Numbered from the stretch's first letter, positions 16,715 to 26,561 are shown. The stretch: DNA of 64,000 nt from Varibaculum massiliense (GCF_900106855.1 NZ_FNWI01000004.1:1116001-1180000), one strand, 5' to 3'. The notes: a model not told the origin generated them from the letters alone. Program-made: numbers and translations.

Positions 16715-17497
16715 TTACCGGGGATCTTGAACCAAGCGTTTTAATAAGCTGGAATGCACATTAGGCCAACCAACCAGAATGGATCCTTTTTGTCTAACAT
16801 CCATGTTAGTTCCATCAAGGCGGGTTACCGTGCAGCCAGCTTCCTCACAAATTAGAGTCGCTGCGGCTATATCCCAAGGTGATACCCACAGGTGCACAAA
16901 GGCTCCTGCCCTTCCACATGCAACTTCTACTAGCTCCAAGGCGGCGGAACCGTAACGTCGGTGCCCCCTGGAATCTACCAATGCTTGTTTCAGACGAGGG
17001 ATCGCACAGATTTCCTTGATATCGGTAATTAATACGGCATCTTGATAGGGGAGTTTATCCGGAACAACGTCTATCTTCTTATTGTTACAATAGGCTCCTT
17101 TACCTTTCTGCGCAACGTAAAACAAACCCTTAGTAACATCAACAACTATCCCCAGAGCGGGAATGCCATCTTCCACTAGAGCCAGAGAAATCGCATAATC
17201 CCGGTGAGTAGCAACGTAATTCATAGTCCCATCGATGGGATCTAGCACCCAAACTCGACCGGCAAAACTATCCAGGGTATGACCCTCTTCTCCCAACATA
17301 GGATAACCAGTGATTTCGGTGAGCTCTTTCGCCAGAAATTGTTCAATTCGCTTATCAACTTGAGTCACCAAATCATTACGATCTGATTTCGTCTGTATTT
17401 CTAACTCTTCTGGTGCTAGCGCAATTTGCCTTGCTTGCTCTAGAAGCGGGATTACAACCGCGCTCAGCTCATCCAGTGAAATAGATTCCGTGGTCAT
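16715..17497 (-). CDS. Inositol-monophosphatase-family phosphatase
   Basis: Mg/Li-sensitive phosphatase fold, 260 aa. The metal-binding motifs are present: G-E-E-G-H near residue 70, D-P-I-D-G-T-M-N-Y-V near 86, and W-D-I-A-A-A-T-L-I near 208. Members hydrolyse inositol phosphates, PAP or related sugar phosphates. It lies 20 bases downstream of an organophosphate-type transporter gene with a good ribosome site (AGGAAGGA) and ends before a strong terminator, so the pair likely imports and dephosphorylates a phosphorylated polyol or sugar (inference). The locus looks more A/T-rich than its surroundings. Confidence 0.88.
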   Translation of the reverse strand: MTTESISLDELSAVVIPLLEQARQIALAPEELEIQTKSDRNDLVTQVDKRIEQFLAKELTEITGYPMLGEEGHTLDSFAGRVWVLDPIDGTMNYVATHRDYAISLALVEDGIPALGIVVDVTKGLFYVAQKGKGAYCNNKKIDVVPDKLPYQDAVLITDIKEICAIPRLKQALVDSRGHRRYGSAALELVEVACGRAGAFVHLWVSPWDIAAATLICEEAGCTVTRLDGTNMDVRQKGSILVGWPNVHSSLLKRLVQDPR

Positions 17498-17517
17498 CTT
17501 TATCCTTCCTCTTACTT

Positions 17518-18921
17518 CTAAGCTTTACTTAATTTCTTATCTGCACGAAGCATTTTTTCTTCTAAGAATGCCACCAATATCAGACATGCTAGACCAACAA
17601 TCGCAGAAAAAATCAGTACCGTAAATGTTGAGCCCCACCCGTGCAGGACGTGACCAAAAATCTTTACGCCTTCCTTTTCGGGATCTGCAATTCGCCCGAG
17701 CAAGACTTTCGCCATAGAGTCACCGAAAACGTAACCAAAGGCTCTTGGAACGGCATTAGTCACAACTGTAGCGTTTTTCGGAGCGAATCCAATAACGCAA
17801 ATTCCGATTAGTGTAACCGGGCCAAAAATCAAAAACCCTATGAAGAAGAGTGCGGCATAGACTACAGGAACGGTAGTAGCGGTTGAGTATACCCAGATAG
17901 GAATAATTACAAGTCCAATGCCAATAGATGCGGCAAGCGCCCGTCTTCCACCTAAAAGATCTGAGAAATATCCCCACAATAACGAGCCAACGAGGCCACC
18001 TATTTCCAGTGCAAAAGTCGTATTTACCGCAGTGTATTGGGAAAAACCAAGGTGACTAGACGTGTAGAGAACATTCCAGTTATCAATGCCGATACGTACG
18101 CAATATGCCGCAACGTTAGCTATACACAGTAACCACACCGCCGGGTTCTTAACAACGTACTTAAGCAATATCTCGCTCTTTCGCATCGTTGCAGAACTAA
18201 CATCGTTGGTTGCTGAGGGTTCATCAAAGATCTCTTCCGCAGTATTCCATCCCAATTCCTTAGGATCGTCTTTTCCGCAAAAAATACCCCAGATGCCAAT
18301 AGGAATAGCCACCAGAGCAGGAACAATAAACATGCCGGCAACAGAACCACCAAAGAATGTATTTGCACCCCAAACTGCCAAAATACCAGCAATCATAGCT
18401 CCGAGGTTGTGCGAAGCGTTCCACCAGCCAATAAAACGACCCCGCAGCCGTCTCGGCGTCCATCTATTCATAGTTGAATTACAAGATGGCCCCCCAGGTG
18501 CTTGGAAAAGACCGTTGATTGCCCACAACAGAATTAAGAAACCGTACGGATGATGTGCACTCATCAGGACAATACCGATGATAACCGAAATAACGCCGGC
18601 CATAGTAACCAAGGTAGCCAACGCTTTTTTAGTGTTGCGGCCATCGAAGTAGAAGCCTAATAGGAGACCACCGAACCCGTAGGTCAAGGAAAATGCAAAG
18701 CCGATGACACCAAGTTCCGTGGTGGTAAACCCTGCTTGACTGATCAATTCTGGTTGAGCAGCCTTAAAATTTGTACGCAATAAGTAGAAGGCACCATAGG
18801 CCACTATCAACACTAAGTAGGTCTTGAAAAACTCAATCGGCCACTTTTTCCGCTGTTCCTGCAAGCTTAGCGAAGTGGGAGGTGCCTGCGTAAGCTTCAG
18901 ATAGTTGGATACAAAGCTCAT
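17518..18921 (-). CDS. Organophosphate:phosphate antiporter-like MFS transporter
   Basis: A 467-aa major facilitator with about 12 helices. The motif R-G-R-F-I-G-W-W-N-A-S-H-N-L-G-A near residue 155 matches the OPA subgroup (GlpT, UhpT, UhpC), whose members exchange glycerol-3-phosphate or hexose phosphates for phosphate. The N-terminus has a long soluble stretch before the first helix. The ATG follows GGAG with good spacing. Its promoter region carries three palindromes and the next gene upstream is a LacI-type regulator, so expression is probably inducible by the substrate. The exact substrate is unknown; a phosphopolyol fits the downstream phosphatase. Confidence 0.87.
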   Translation of the reverse strand: MSFVSNYLKLTQAPPTSLSLQEQRKKWPIEFFKTYLVLIVAYGAFYLLRTNFKAAQPELISQAGFTTTELGVIGFAFSLTYGFGGLLLGFYFDGRNTKKALATLVTMAGVISVIIGIVLMSAHHPYGFLILLWAINGLFQAPGGPSCNSTMNRWTPRRLRGRFIGWWNASHNLGAMIAGILAVWGANTFFGGSVAGMFIVPALVAIPIGIWGIFCGKDDPKELGWNTAEEIFDEPSATNDVSSATMRKSEILLKYVVKNPAVWLLCIANVAAYCVRIGIDNWNVLYTSSHLGFSQYTAVNTTFALEIGGLVGSLLWGYFSDLLGGRRALAASIGIGLVIIPIWVYSTATTVPVVYAALFFIGFLIFGPVTLIGICVIGFAPKNATVVTNAVPRAFGYVFGDSMAKVLLGRIADPEKEGVKIFGHVLHGWGSTFTVLIFSAIVGLACLILVAFLEEKMLRADKKLSKA

Positions 18922-18955
18922 AAAAACTCCATCGTTTATTCACTGATTTATTATT

Positions 18956-19005
18956 ACATAGCGCTATGTTTTATTAAATTAGTTCAAACGTTTGACAATT
19001 GTCAA
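18956..19005 (-). promoter_or_regulatory. Operator/promoter region of the transporter operon
   Basis: Three perfect palindromes lie within 50 bases: ACATAGCGCTATGT (18956-18969), TCAAACGTTTGA (18984-18995, with the central CG typical of LacI-family sites) and TTGACAATTGTCAA (18992-19005). The last overlaps the second and supplies a minus-strand TTGACA -35 (19005-19000). An AT-rich -10 of the form TAATTT lies 18 bases further on. Binding by the adjacent LacI-type protein is inferred from position and site shape. Confidence 0.65.
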
Positions 19006-19090
19006 GAAAATTATTTATTTTGGTGCATAATTTGAATCAATAAAGAATCATTTTAGAAACAATAAAGCCATGAACTGCGAGTTCAATCAT

Positions 19091-20146
19091 TTAATTAACA
19101 GCTAGATAATTAGCGCATGCCGTTGATTCACGAATAATTAAGCGACTGGGAACGCTCTTCGTTATTGATTTTCCCAGCTTTCCTTCCTGTTGAGCGCAAG
19201 CTAGTTCAAACGCTAGAATAGCGACTTCGTTGCGATTACGATCAATAGTGGTCAGCCGGAACGCCTTTCCTGCCCCAATCTCTGAATTATCAAAACCCAC
19301 AAGGGACACATCCCGTGGCACCGATATCCCGGCTTTCAAAAGGGCAATATACGCGCCCTCAGCACACTGGTCGTTGTAACAAACTATCGCAGTCGTCCTA
19401 CCTAGCACGCCTCGTCTTTCCCCAAAACTCTTACAGGTAAGTCTTTCCTTTCCAGACCAAACTTCTGTCAGCAACTCCTGCGTCGCTTCAAATCCAGCTT
19501 CTAAGCTGTTGCCAGCCTGCCATATCTTCAAGCTAATATCTTTTTGCTCCATAGCTAGACGAATTACTTTCCGTCTAGCATCTGCAGATACTCCTTTGGG
19601 ACCGTCCAGATATACTACATAACGGTGCCCTAGGGAATATAAGTGGTCTGCCAGATCTCTAGCTCCTTGGAAGCTATCGCTAATCACCAAGCTTGCCGTC
19701 GGAGAGTCACAGCCTTGAGCGATTACAACAGTCGGTTTTAGATCGTTGGAATACAAGGAAATAGGCGGGTCAATTGCAATAATCGTTTCCACCCTAAACT
19801 GCGATAATTTTTTCAAAGCATCAATGGGATTTTTGTAAGATGACGCGTTCTCAGCCATCATCCAATACCCATTCTGCGAGGCTAATGATTGCATTTCTTT
19901 TACATAAGCTGAATGTAATTCCTGCTCGAAATTGGCGACTACCCCAATAATCTTGGGTTTGGATTGAGACAGAAGTGCTCCACTTAAACTGATACGATAC
20001 CCCAGCTTTTTTGCCTCGGCTTGCACTCTTCGTTTAACCGAGATTGAGATCCTAGGATCATCCCTTAATGCTAGGGAAACAGTTGATACCGACACACCTA
20101 GGGAATTGGCAATATCTTTCATTGTTACGCGACGGTGATCAACCAT
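19091..20146 (-). CDS. LacI-family transcriptional regulator
   Basis: A 351-aa regulator with an N-terminal LacI helix-turn-helix (T-M-K-D-I-A-N-S-L-G-V-S-V-S-T-V-S-L-A-L), hinge region and a periplasmic-binding-protein-like effector domain (residues about 65-340, with G-F-D-N-S near 283 and L-T-T-I-D-R-N-R near 297). It is encoded just upstream of the transporter and phosphatase on the same strand, separated by the palindrome-rich promoter, and is the obvious candidate to control them. The effector is unknown. The start could be the ATG at 20146 or a few codons later (V-T-M-K-D). Confidence 0.93.
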   Translation of the reverse strand: MVDHRRVTMKDIANSLGVSVSTVSLALRDDPRISISVKRRVQAEAKKLGYRISLSGALLSQSKPKIIGVVANFEQELHSAYVKEMQSLASQNGYWMMAENASSYKNPIDALKKLSQFRVETIIAIDPPISLYSNDLKPTVVIAQGCDSPTASLVISDSFQGARDLADHLYSLGHRYVVYLDGPKGVSADARRKVIRLAMEQKDISLKIWQAGNSLEAGFEATQELLTEVWSGKERLTCKSFGERRGVLGRTTAIVCYNDQCAEGAYIALLKAGISVPRDVSLVGFDNSEIGAGKAFRLTTIDRNRNEVAILAFELACAQQEGKLGKSITKSVPSRLIIRESTACANYLAVN

Positions 20147-20352
20147 TATTACCCCATAATCGGAAATTGATTTGATTTAAAAGACGGTTGTCTTTCGGGA
20201 CCGGAGGCCTCATCTTTCAGCAAGCAACTCTCTATCCATTATTTTAGCTTTTCACACGGTTGGTAACCCAAATTCTCGCCTACATCCGGTCGCAACCAAA
20301 AACTAAGACCGCTACCATGCAGAAATCACAGTGAATGACACTAAATACGAAA

Positions 20353-20386
20353 AAGGCGACCGGAAACTTTCGTTTCCGGTCGCCTT
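20353..20386 (-). terminator. Intrinsic terminator of pckG
   Basis: A 13-bp perfect stem (20355-20367 with 20372-20384, arm GGCGACCGGAAAC) and a four-base loop. On the minus strand the hairpin is followed by T5, so it ends the pckG message. The 20147-20340 interval to its left holds the lacI-type gene's promoter region and nothing else I can identify. Confidence 0.92.
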
Positions 20387-20432
20387 CCTCTTATATTCTC
20401 ACAAAAGTAAGAGGTAACTTCCGACTAGGAGG

Positions 20433-22262
20433 TTACTTCAACGCCTGCAGACGCTCACGCAGCTTCGTGAGCTCATCAGCAATCGCCTTCGGTAGTTTGT
20501 CACCGAACTGCGAGAAGTACTTCTCGGTGTCTTCGGTCTCCGCCAACCAGGCATCGGGATCGATGGCGAACATCTTGTCCCATTCTTCCCGACCCATTCC
20601 GGTGCCTTCCAGGTTGAAGTCCTCGAACTTGGGGTAGTAGCCGGTCGGGCCTTCAATGGCGTCAACCTTGCCGGAGGCGCGGCGCACGATCCAGTCCAGA
20701 ACGCGAGCGTTGTCGCCATAGCCCGGCCACAAGAAGCTGCCGTCCTCGTCCTTACGGAACCAGTTAACCTGGTAAATCCGCGGGAACTTGTCGCCTACCT
20801 TTTCTTGCATTTCTAGCCAGTGACCCCAGTAGTCAGCCATGTTGTAACCACAGAAGGGCAGCATCGCGAAGGGGTCGTGACGCAGGGAGCCGACTGCGCC
20901 TTCAGCGGCAGCAGTCTGCTCGGAGGCAACGGACGCACCAATGAACACGCCGTGTGCCGGGGAGTACTGCTCGGCTACCAACGGAACGTTGGTGGCGCGG
21001 CGTCCACCGAAGAGGATCGCGGTGACCGGAACGCCCTCGGGGGCTTCCCAATCGGGGCAAACAATCGGGCACTGCGCAGCCGGAGTGGTGAAACGGGAGT
21101 TCGGGTGGGCGGCCTTTTCGCCAGATTCCGGAGTCCAGTCTTTACCATGCCAATCAATCAGGTGATCGGGGGTGTCTCCGTCGATGCCTTCCCACCAGAC
21201 ATCGCCATCGTCAGTCAAGGCTACGTTGGTGAAGATGGAGTTTTCTTTCATGGTCTCCATCGCCATCGGGTTGGTCTTGTAGGAGGTACCCGGGGCTACC
21301 CCGAAGAATCCAGCCTCGGGGTTAATGGCGCGCAGGGTGCCGTCCTCGCCCGGACGCATCCAGGCGATGTCATCACCAACGGTTTCGACTTTGTAGCCGG
21401 GGATGGTCGGCTGCAGCATAGCCAGGTTGGTCTTGCCACAAGCAGACGGGAAGGCCGCGGTCACGTGGAACTGTTCACCGGACTTTTCATCGGTTAGACG
21501 CAGAATCAGCATGTGCTCTGCCATCCAGCCATCGCGGCGAGCCATGGTGGAGGCGATACGCAGGGCGTAGCACTTCTTGCCCAGCAGGGCGTTCCCGCCG
21601 TAACCGGAACCGAAGGACCAAATTTCGTTGGTTTCGGGGAAGTGGGTGATGTACTTTTCGTCATTGCAAGGCCAGGCTTCATCAGTCTCGCCCTCGGCCA
21701 GGGGCTTGCCTACGGAGTGAACCGCGGGAACCCAGGGACGTCCCTCGTTGATGAGATCCATGGCTTTGGCACCCATGCGGGTCATAATCCGCATATTGCA
21801 GACCACGTAAGGGGAGTCGCTAAGCTCGATACCCAGCTGAGAGATCGGTCCTCCCAGCGGTCCCATGGAGAAGGGGATTACGTACATGGTGCGACCAGCC
21901 ATCGCGCCGTCAAACTTTTCGTGCAGGGTCTCGCGCATCTGCTTGGGATCTGCCCAGTTGTTGGTGGGGCCAGCATCCTCTTCTTTTTCGCAGCAAATGA
22001 AAGTACGCGATTCTACCCGCGCCACATCGGAGGGTAGCGAACGAGCTAGGAAGGAATTAGGGCGCTTCTCGGGATTCAAACGGGTGAACATCCCGGTTTC
22101 TACCATCAAATCGGTTAGGCGAGTCCATTCTTCTTCGGAACCATCGCAAAACTCAATCGCTTTCGGCTTCGCCAGTTCTGCAACTTTAATTACCCAATCA
22201 ACGACCTCTTTCGGGGCGTTCTGCGGGGCGGCAGCTAGCACATCTTTCTCAGTCACTGTCAT
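20433..22262 (-). CDS. pckG: Phosphoenolpyruvate carboxykinase (GTP)
   Basis: Converts oxaloacetate plus GTP to PEP, or the reverse in anaplerotic use. The 609-aa length is standard for the GTP-dependent enzyme. The P-loop [10 protein letters not shown] near residue 290 includes the hyper-reactive Cys loop of the family. Other clear motifs are T-V-G-D-D-I-A-W and the segment [12 protein letters not shown]. The ribosome site GGAGG lies about 11 bases before the ATG. It is a single-gene transcript with its own terminator, and its promoter shares the 300-base divergent region with the lppM-like gene. Confidence 0.98.
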   Translation of the reverse strand: MTVTEKDVLAAAPQNAPKEVVDWVIKVAELAKPKAIEFCDGSEEEWTRLTDLMVETGMFTRLNPEKRPNSFLARSLPSDVARVESRTFICCEKEEDAGPTNNWADPKQMRETLHEKFDGAMAGRTMYVIPFSMGPLGGPISQLGIELSDSPYVVCNMRIMTRMGAKAMDLINEGRPWVPAVHSVGKPLAEGETDEAWPCNDEKYITHFPETNEIWSFGSGYGGNALLGKKCYALRIASTMARRDGWMAEHMLILRLTDEKSGEQFHVTAAFPSACGKTNLAMLQPTIPGYKVETVGDDIAWMRPGEDGTLRAINPEAGFFGVAPGTSYKTNPMAMETMKENSIFTNVALTDDGDVWWEGIDGDTPDHLIDWHGKDWTPESGEKAAHPNSRFTTPAAQCPIVCPDWEAPEGVPVTAILFGGRRATNVPLVAEQYSPAHGVFIGASVASEQTAAAEGAVGSLRHDPFAMLPFCGYNMADYWGHWLEMQEKVGDKFPRIYQVNWFRKDEDGSFLWPGYGDNARVLDWIVRRASGKVDAIEGPTGYYPKFEDFNLEGTGMGREEWDKMFAIDPDAWLAETEDTEKYFSQFGDKLPKAIADELTKLRERLQALK

Positions 22263-22560
22263 TTATCTCTTGCCTCCTGCGGCACTCGACACGGCAACAC
22301 TTGGTTGCTCTTGCTCTTCCATTGTCCTTCATCGCCGCCGCATTCTCTACTGCAGAAGTCTAAAACTTCCTCAAAATGACTATGACCTGGCTCATATTAA
22401 AGGTAACTTTAGGCCGTAGGACACCTCCCTAAACTATTTTTAGTAGCTAGCAAGATAGTTAAAATCTTTGGCGCCGGCATTGCAGGCTCTTTACAGTATG
22501 ATGAAAAGTGAGCAAACAGAGGCGGCGGGTGTTTAAACCGGCACTCAAGGAGGCAGTGAA
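22263..22560. promoter_or_regulatory. Divergent intergenic region pckG / lppM-like
   Basis: About 300 bases with no gene. It must hold both start regions: the pckG ribosome site (GGAGG on the minus strand) at the left, and AAGGAGG before the GTG at 22561 on the right. No distinct operator was recognised. Confidence 0.5.
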
Positions 22561-23325
22561 GTGAAACGCAAGCGACTTTTAGCGTTAGCGCTACTGCCCC
22601 TGGCGCTGTTGCTGTCCGGCTGCGAAGCCAGCACCCAGATGCAGATTTACAACAACGACACCTATTCGTTCAGTACCCATTTAACTCAGCCACGGACTGC
22701 GCAAGACATAAAATGCAAAGACCAGATTCCAGGAATCGAGAATTACCTAAAAACTGCGCAAGTAGAGATTAAGGATAAATCTACCGATCAGGTCTCTGAC
22801 TGCACGATTACGGTAAAGGCGCAGCACATTTCCCAGGCGAAGAAGCCCTTTGTGACCATTAAACATATAGGTGACACTTACCTGGTGAAATTGGAACCAG
22901 TGCAGAGCCTAGATTTCTTGGATGCACAAACGGATCAATTCCGCCTGACAATTACTTTCCCCGGTCCCGTGTTGAAAACTGACGCTAATTCGGGTGCGCA
23001 AGTAAAGGATAATACCGTCACCTGGACTACCCCACAAGCCTTGGTAAAAGGGTTTGAAGTGCGAGGACAAGATCACCCCGGCATCACTATGAACCAAAAG
23101 TGGGGAATCGGATTCTTGGTAATACTGGTAGCTCTAGTAGTGGCACTGGTAGTCTTCCGCAAACACCCGCGCATTGCTCCAATTTGGAACAAGATAACGC
23201 AAGCTCTAGGGGTTTTCGCTGTGGCCTGCCGTAATCTTTTCTTCCGCGTTTTAAGCTATCTGGATTTAGGCGGTTCTTCGACTGGGCGGCGAACCAAGCG
23301 CTCTCGGAGACGAGGACGCAAGTAA
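22561..23325 (+). CDS. LppM-like lipoprotein with C-terminal membrane anchor
   Basis: A 254-aa envelope protein. A lipobox signal (L-L-L-S-G-C-E) places the acylated Cys at residue 21. An extracytoplasmic beta-rich domain follows (residues 25-175, with L-T-I-T-F-P-G-P-V and N-T-V-T-W). One transmembrane helix lies near 182-202, and a cytoplasmic tail ends in an Arg/Lys-rich stretch. The domain pattern and TM tail resemble the LppM family of actinobacteria; this is recognition by pattern, not by search. GTG start with AAGGAGG eight bases upstream. Confidence 0.68.
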   Translation: MKRKRLLALALLPLALLLSGCEASTQMQIYNNDTYSFSTHLTQPRTAQDIKCKDQIPGIENYLKTAQVEIKDKSTDQVSDCTITVKAQHISQAKKPFVTIKHIGDTYLVKLEPVQSLDFLDAQTDQFRLTITFPGPVLKTDANSGAQVKDNTVTWTTPQALVKGFEVRGQDHPGITMNQKWGIGFLVILVALVVALVVFRKHPRIAPIWNKITQALGVFAVACRNLFFRVLSYLDLGGSSTGRRTKRSRRRGRK

Positions 23326-23591
23326 CGTTTTTCCTCTGCCTAACCCTGGCGCTAAAGCTATATAGGCAGGTGTAGAGGACGCGCCACAAAATAATTCCCA
23401 CGCTAAGGGGCTTTTATCCCTGAAAAAATCGGGCATTAGCCCAAAAATTCTTTTCTGGCTCTCCAAAACCGGGGGTGTCCCCAGGGGTAGATAATTCCGC
23501 GATTTCCTTGCGGGAGCCCTGGCCGGTTTGCCCAAAATATCGGGCTAATTCCAACCTGAGGTAACTCGCCTAACCTCACCCAAAGGAGCCA

Positions 23592-24665
23592 GTGGTGCCG
23601 AAACTTCTACAAACAAGTCCCGGGCGCACTTCGCACGCTACTCACCCGCACCCTACTTGTTTAATCTGGGGTTTTAAACCCGCGGAAATATATTTTTTAT
23701 CCCAGATGCTAACTCTGGCCGGTTTTCATTTCACTACTTCGCTTTCCCCCGCCGCCCCTGCCTTGCGAGTGGCGCTCACTGCCCAAAACGTTTTCCCAAA
23801 GGATTTCCCGCAGAATCTGCAGATAATTCAAGCCAGCTTTTCCGGGATAATCCCGCCACCAAAAGGTAATCCTCCACCAGCTACTGTGTCGCAAAGATAC
23901 GCTGTAGTCCGCGGGGGTGGCACACCGAAGACAACCTGGAATCAAACCTCCATTTTCCAGCTACCCCGGCAAATTGCTCCTTTACTGACGCAGTTAGACC
24001 AATGTTGCTATCCTCCACGCGCACAGGTGCTTAACATTTTCGGGATAAAGCCGCGAATTGGTACCTCCACGATTGCTTTTGGCTTAGCAAACAGTGCCAA
24101 AGATTCGGTCTATGTGGATGCCACCAGCCAGTCCACTTCCGCCCAGCGTCCAAAATATGCGAAGGGACCGAGCAAACTAGGATTTCCCGCTATTGAGCAC
24201 TTTTCTTCACTAGATATTGCTGACGACCTGCTAGCTTCGCGTTTACGGAGGGTTTTACCTCCCCTAGATAAAACTCGTTTTCTGCAGCTCGATAGCTCGC
24301 AGCCTCGCCATATCTCCTATGTCTGTTCGTTACTTATCCGCTCATTTTCACTGGTAGTAGTGGATTGGGGACAGCTTCCTGCTTCGGGAATTCCGCTTGA
24401 GTTACCCGGGAAAACCCTGGTAGTTAGCGATTATCAGACTTCGCTACAAAGCTCGCAGCTCTTACGCCAGCTTCATCGCCACGGAATCCTGCTGGTAAAT
24501 AATCGTGTACCAAAAGCGCTATCTACAAGCGGTGAAAAAACCTTATCTTTGCCCCATTGCCGCGAGTTAAAACGCCTGCAAGCCCAAGGCTTAGGTTCTC
24601 TCTGGCCACCTAACTTCAAGACACACCTAGCTCGGCTTTTGCAAGAAATTTTAGAGGACCGATGA
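23592..24665 (+). CDS. Ssd/CpaE-like ParA-family protein of a Tad locus
   Basis: A 357-aa protein at the head of a tad gene cluster, where actinobacteria usually encode a septum-site-determining (Ssd, Rv3660c-like) or CpaE-like MinD/ParA-fold protein. The nucleotide loop is degenerate: I-F-G-I-K-P-R-I-G-T-S-T-I-A-F-G near residue 152 lacks the normal Lys before the Thr/Ser. The MinD-like pattern L-V-V-V-D-W-G near 255 fits the family. It may therefore not hydrolyse ATP. The GTG start follows AAAGGAG. Its stop overlaps tadA (ATGA). Identity rests mainly on context. Confidence 0.65.
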   Translation: MVPKLLQTSPGRTSHATHPHPTCLIWGFKPAEIYFLSQMLTLAGFHFTTSLSPAAPALRVALTAQNVFPKDFPQNLQIIQASFSGIIPPPKGNPPPATVSQRYAVVRGGGTPKTTWNQTSIFQLPRQIAPLLTQLDQCCYPPRAQVLNIFGIKPRIGTSTIAFGLANSAKDSVYVDATSQSTSAQRPKYAKGPSKLGFPAIEHFSSLDIADDLLASRLRRVLPPLDKTRFLQLDSSQPRHISYVCSLLIRSFSLVVVDWGQLPASGIPLELPGKTLVVSDYQTSLQSSQLLRQLHRHGILLVNNRVPKALSTSGEKTLSLPHCRELKRLQAQGLGSLWPPNFKTHLARLLQEILEDR

Positions 24666-25888
24666 TGAATCACTTTCGAACAAGACTGCGATGCGTAATA
24701 AATACCCTTACTGCGCAACCAGAAGAAGTTGTTTCCAGCACGGATCCGCGTTTGCAAGTGGCAGCCGGCGATAGCCCCGCCGAGGTGGTTAGAAAAGAAA
24801 GTCCCGCTAGTGCGGGGACAGGGCAGCTGCTGGCGAATCTAGCGAAGATAAATTCTGAACTGGCAGGATTCGGTCCGCAACTTGCTCCTCGGTTACAAGA
24901 CCCCTTGGTGACCGATGTATTGATTAATGGTCCCCAGCAAGTTTGGGTCGACAACGGTAGCGGTCTGCGCAAAGTTGAGATTAGCTTTGGTTCTGAAACA
25001 GATTTACGGGCTTTAGCGGTGCGATTGGCCGGGGCGGCCGGGAAACGCCTGGACGATGCGGCGCCGATTGCCGATGGCATTCTCCCCGGCGGGATTCGTC
25101 TACATGCGATACTGCCTCCGCTAGCAGTTCCCTTCCCGGTTATTTCCCTGCGCTGTCCCCGCGCCCGCGGGCTAAACTTTGCTCAACTGGTTAAATCGGG
25201 AACGGTAGCCCCGGCGTTAGCGCCGATAGTTGCAGCTTTAGTCCATCGGCGCGCCTCCTGCTTCATAGCGGGAGCCACCGGCAGCGGGAAAACAACTTTG
25301 CTGTCTGCCCTGCTAGAACTGGTGCCCCCTAATCAACGGATTGTATGTATCGAGGAAGTCTCCGAACTATTCCCCGCCCACCCTCATCTGGTTCACCTGC
25401 AAGAACGCTCCGCGAACGTGCAAGGGGTAGGGGCAGTTCCCATGTCGGATTTGGTGCGCGCGGCAATGCGGATGCGTCCAGATCGCATCGTGTTAGGCGA
25501 ATGTCGGGGCGCAGAAGTACGCGAAGTACTCTCTGCTATGAATACCGGTCACGAAGGTACTTGGGCGACCGTTCACGCCAATGCAGTCACTGATATTCCT
25601 GCTCGCCTGGTGGCACTGGGTGCCCTAGCGCTCATGCCGGAAGCTACTATCGGGGCGCAAGTGGTTGCCGGCGTTGACGCTTTCGTGCAGATTTGCCGGG
25701 TAACTGAGCGCGGGCGAACTCGCCGCTATATTTCCGAGGTGGGGATTCCGGTTTGGAGTCATTCTCGCCTGTCAGCACAGTTAGCACTGAAAGTTACCCC
25801 CGAGGGTCAACTGCTGCGCGCGCCGGGGTGGCGCGCATTATCTAAGCTGGTCAATATGGATTTAACCCAGTTTGCGGAGGCAGTATGA
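24662..25888 (+). CDS. tadA: TadA/CpaF-family secretion ATPase
   Basis: Hexameric type II/IV-secretion-type ATPase that would power assembly of Flp-type pili at the membrane. It is 408 aa. Walker A is G-A-T-G-S-G-K-T-T near residue 203, the Asp box I-E-E-V-S-E-L-F near 228, and Walker B R-I-V-L-G-E-C-R-G-A-E near 277. The His box is G-H-E-G-T-W-A-T-V-H-A-N. The N-terminal domain contains the family stretch D-P-L-V-T-D-V-L-I-N-G. It overlaps both neighbours by four bases, so ssd-tadA-tadB is tightly coupled. Confidence 0.93.
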   Translation: MMNHFRTRLRCVINTLTAQPEEVVSSTDPRLQVAAGDSPAEVVRKESPASAGTGQLLANLAKINSELAGFGPQLAPRLQDPLVTDVLINGPQQVWVDNGSGLRKVEISFGSETDLRALAVRLAGAAGKRLDDAAPIADGILPGGIRLHAILPPLAVPFPVISLRCPRARGLNFAQLVKSGTVAPALAPIVAALVHRRASCFIAGATGSGKTTLLSALLELVPPNQRIVCIEEVSELFPAHPHLVHLQERSANVQGVGAVPMSDLVRAAMRMRPDRIVLGECRGAEVREVLSAMNTGHEGTWATVHANAVTDIPARLVALGALALMPEATIGAQVVAGVDAFVQICRVTERGRTRRYISEVGIPVWSHSRLSAQLALKVTPEGQLLRAPGWRALSKLVNMDLTQFAEAV

Positions 25889-26559
25889 ACTGGGGAACCA
25901 CCATTTTATTAGCGCTTTTACTGCTGGTTGCGGGGCTACCTTGGCATTTACCGGATGCACTGGCATCAGAAAAGAAGAATCCCTCTCTACCTGGACTTAA
26001 CGTATTTTTCGGGCGTGCCACCGCTTTCTTCCGGCGCCGCTTTGGGGCAAAACCGCACCTGGCAGCGGCGGTAATCGAAGTTGCTAGCCGCTTAAATGCA
26101 GGCGCTGACCCCACCTCCGCCTGGATCAAAACCTTGCCACGACACGGATTTGCTCGTCCAAAAACTGCGAGCACCGCTGATCTGCAGGTCGCTATCGAAC
26201 CCTATTTAACTTCTTGGGAACAGGCTGCGCTTACCGGTTTACTCGCCGCGCTGCGCTTTTCTGAGGCAGTTGGTGCTCCCTTGTCCGAGGTACTAACCGG
26301 TTGTGCTGACTCGCTGACCGAGGCTTCACGGGCGGCGCGCGCCCGCAAACTCGCCCTGACCGCCCCGAAAGCCTCGGCAACCATTTTGGGGCTTTTACCC
26401 TTAGGAGGAATCGCTCTCGGCGCGGCGCTAGGAGCCAATCCTTTGCGGGCTATTTTTGCTGGTGGATTGGGAACTATTAGCGCCTTAGTTGGTCTTATAT
26501 TCCTCTGTGGCGGGATGCTGTGGATGTTTCACCTGGTTGCCCAAGCCGAAAAGGCGTAA
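25885..26559 (+). CDS. TadB-like inner-membrane platform protein
   Basis: A 224-aa membrane protein of the GspF/TadB type: an N-terminal hydrophobic helix, a helical cytoplasmic T2SSF region (residues about 50-150, including A-L-R-F-S-E-A-V-G-A-P-L-S-E-V-L), and two C-terminal transmembrane helices (about 155-215). It is shorter than many TadB proteins. It overlaps tadA by four bases and is followed two bases later by the tadC-like gene. Identification depends on order plus the E-A-x-G-x-P-L pattern. Confidence 0.8.
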   Translation: MNWGTTILLALLLLVAGLPWHLPDALASEKKNPSLPGLNVFFGRATAFFRRRFGAKPHLAAAVIEVASRLNAGADPTSAWIKTLPRHGFARPKTASTADLQVAIEPYLTSWEQAALTGLLAALRFSEAVGAPLSEVLTGCADSLTEASRAARARKLALTAPKASATILGLLPLGGIALGAALGANPLRAIFAGGLGTISALVGLIFLCGGMLWMFHLVAQAEKA

Positions 26560-26561
26560 CC

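Noticed and set aside
20820-22419. Several long plus-strand frames opposite pckG
   Set aside because: They are antisense shadows of a highly conserved gene, with no start signals.
23400-23560. Terminator made of GGGC-ATTA-GCCC and neighbouring G/C-rich short dyads
   Set aside because: Stems of only four or five bases; too weak to annotate. The gap 23326-23591 shows nothing else beyond the ribosome site of the next gene.
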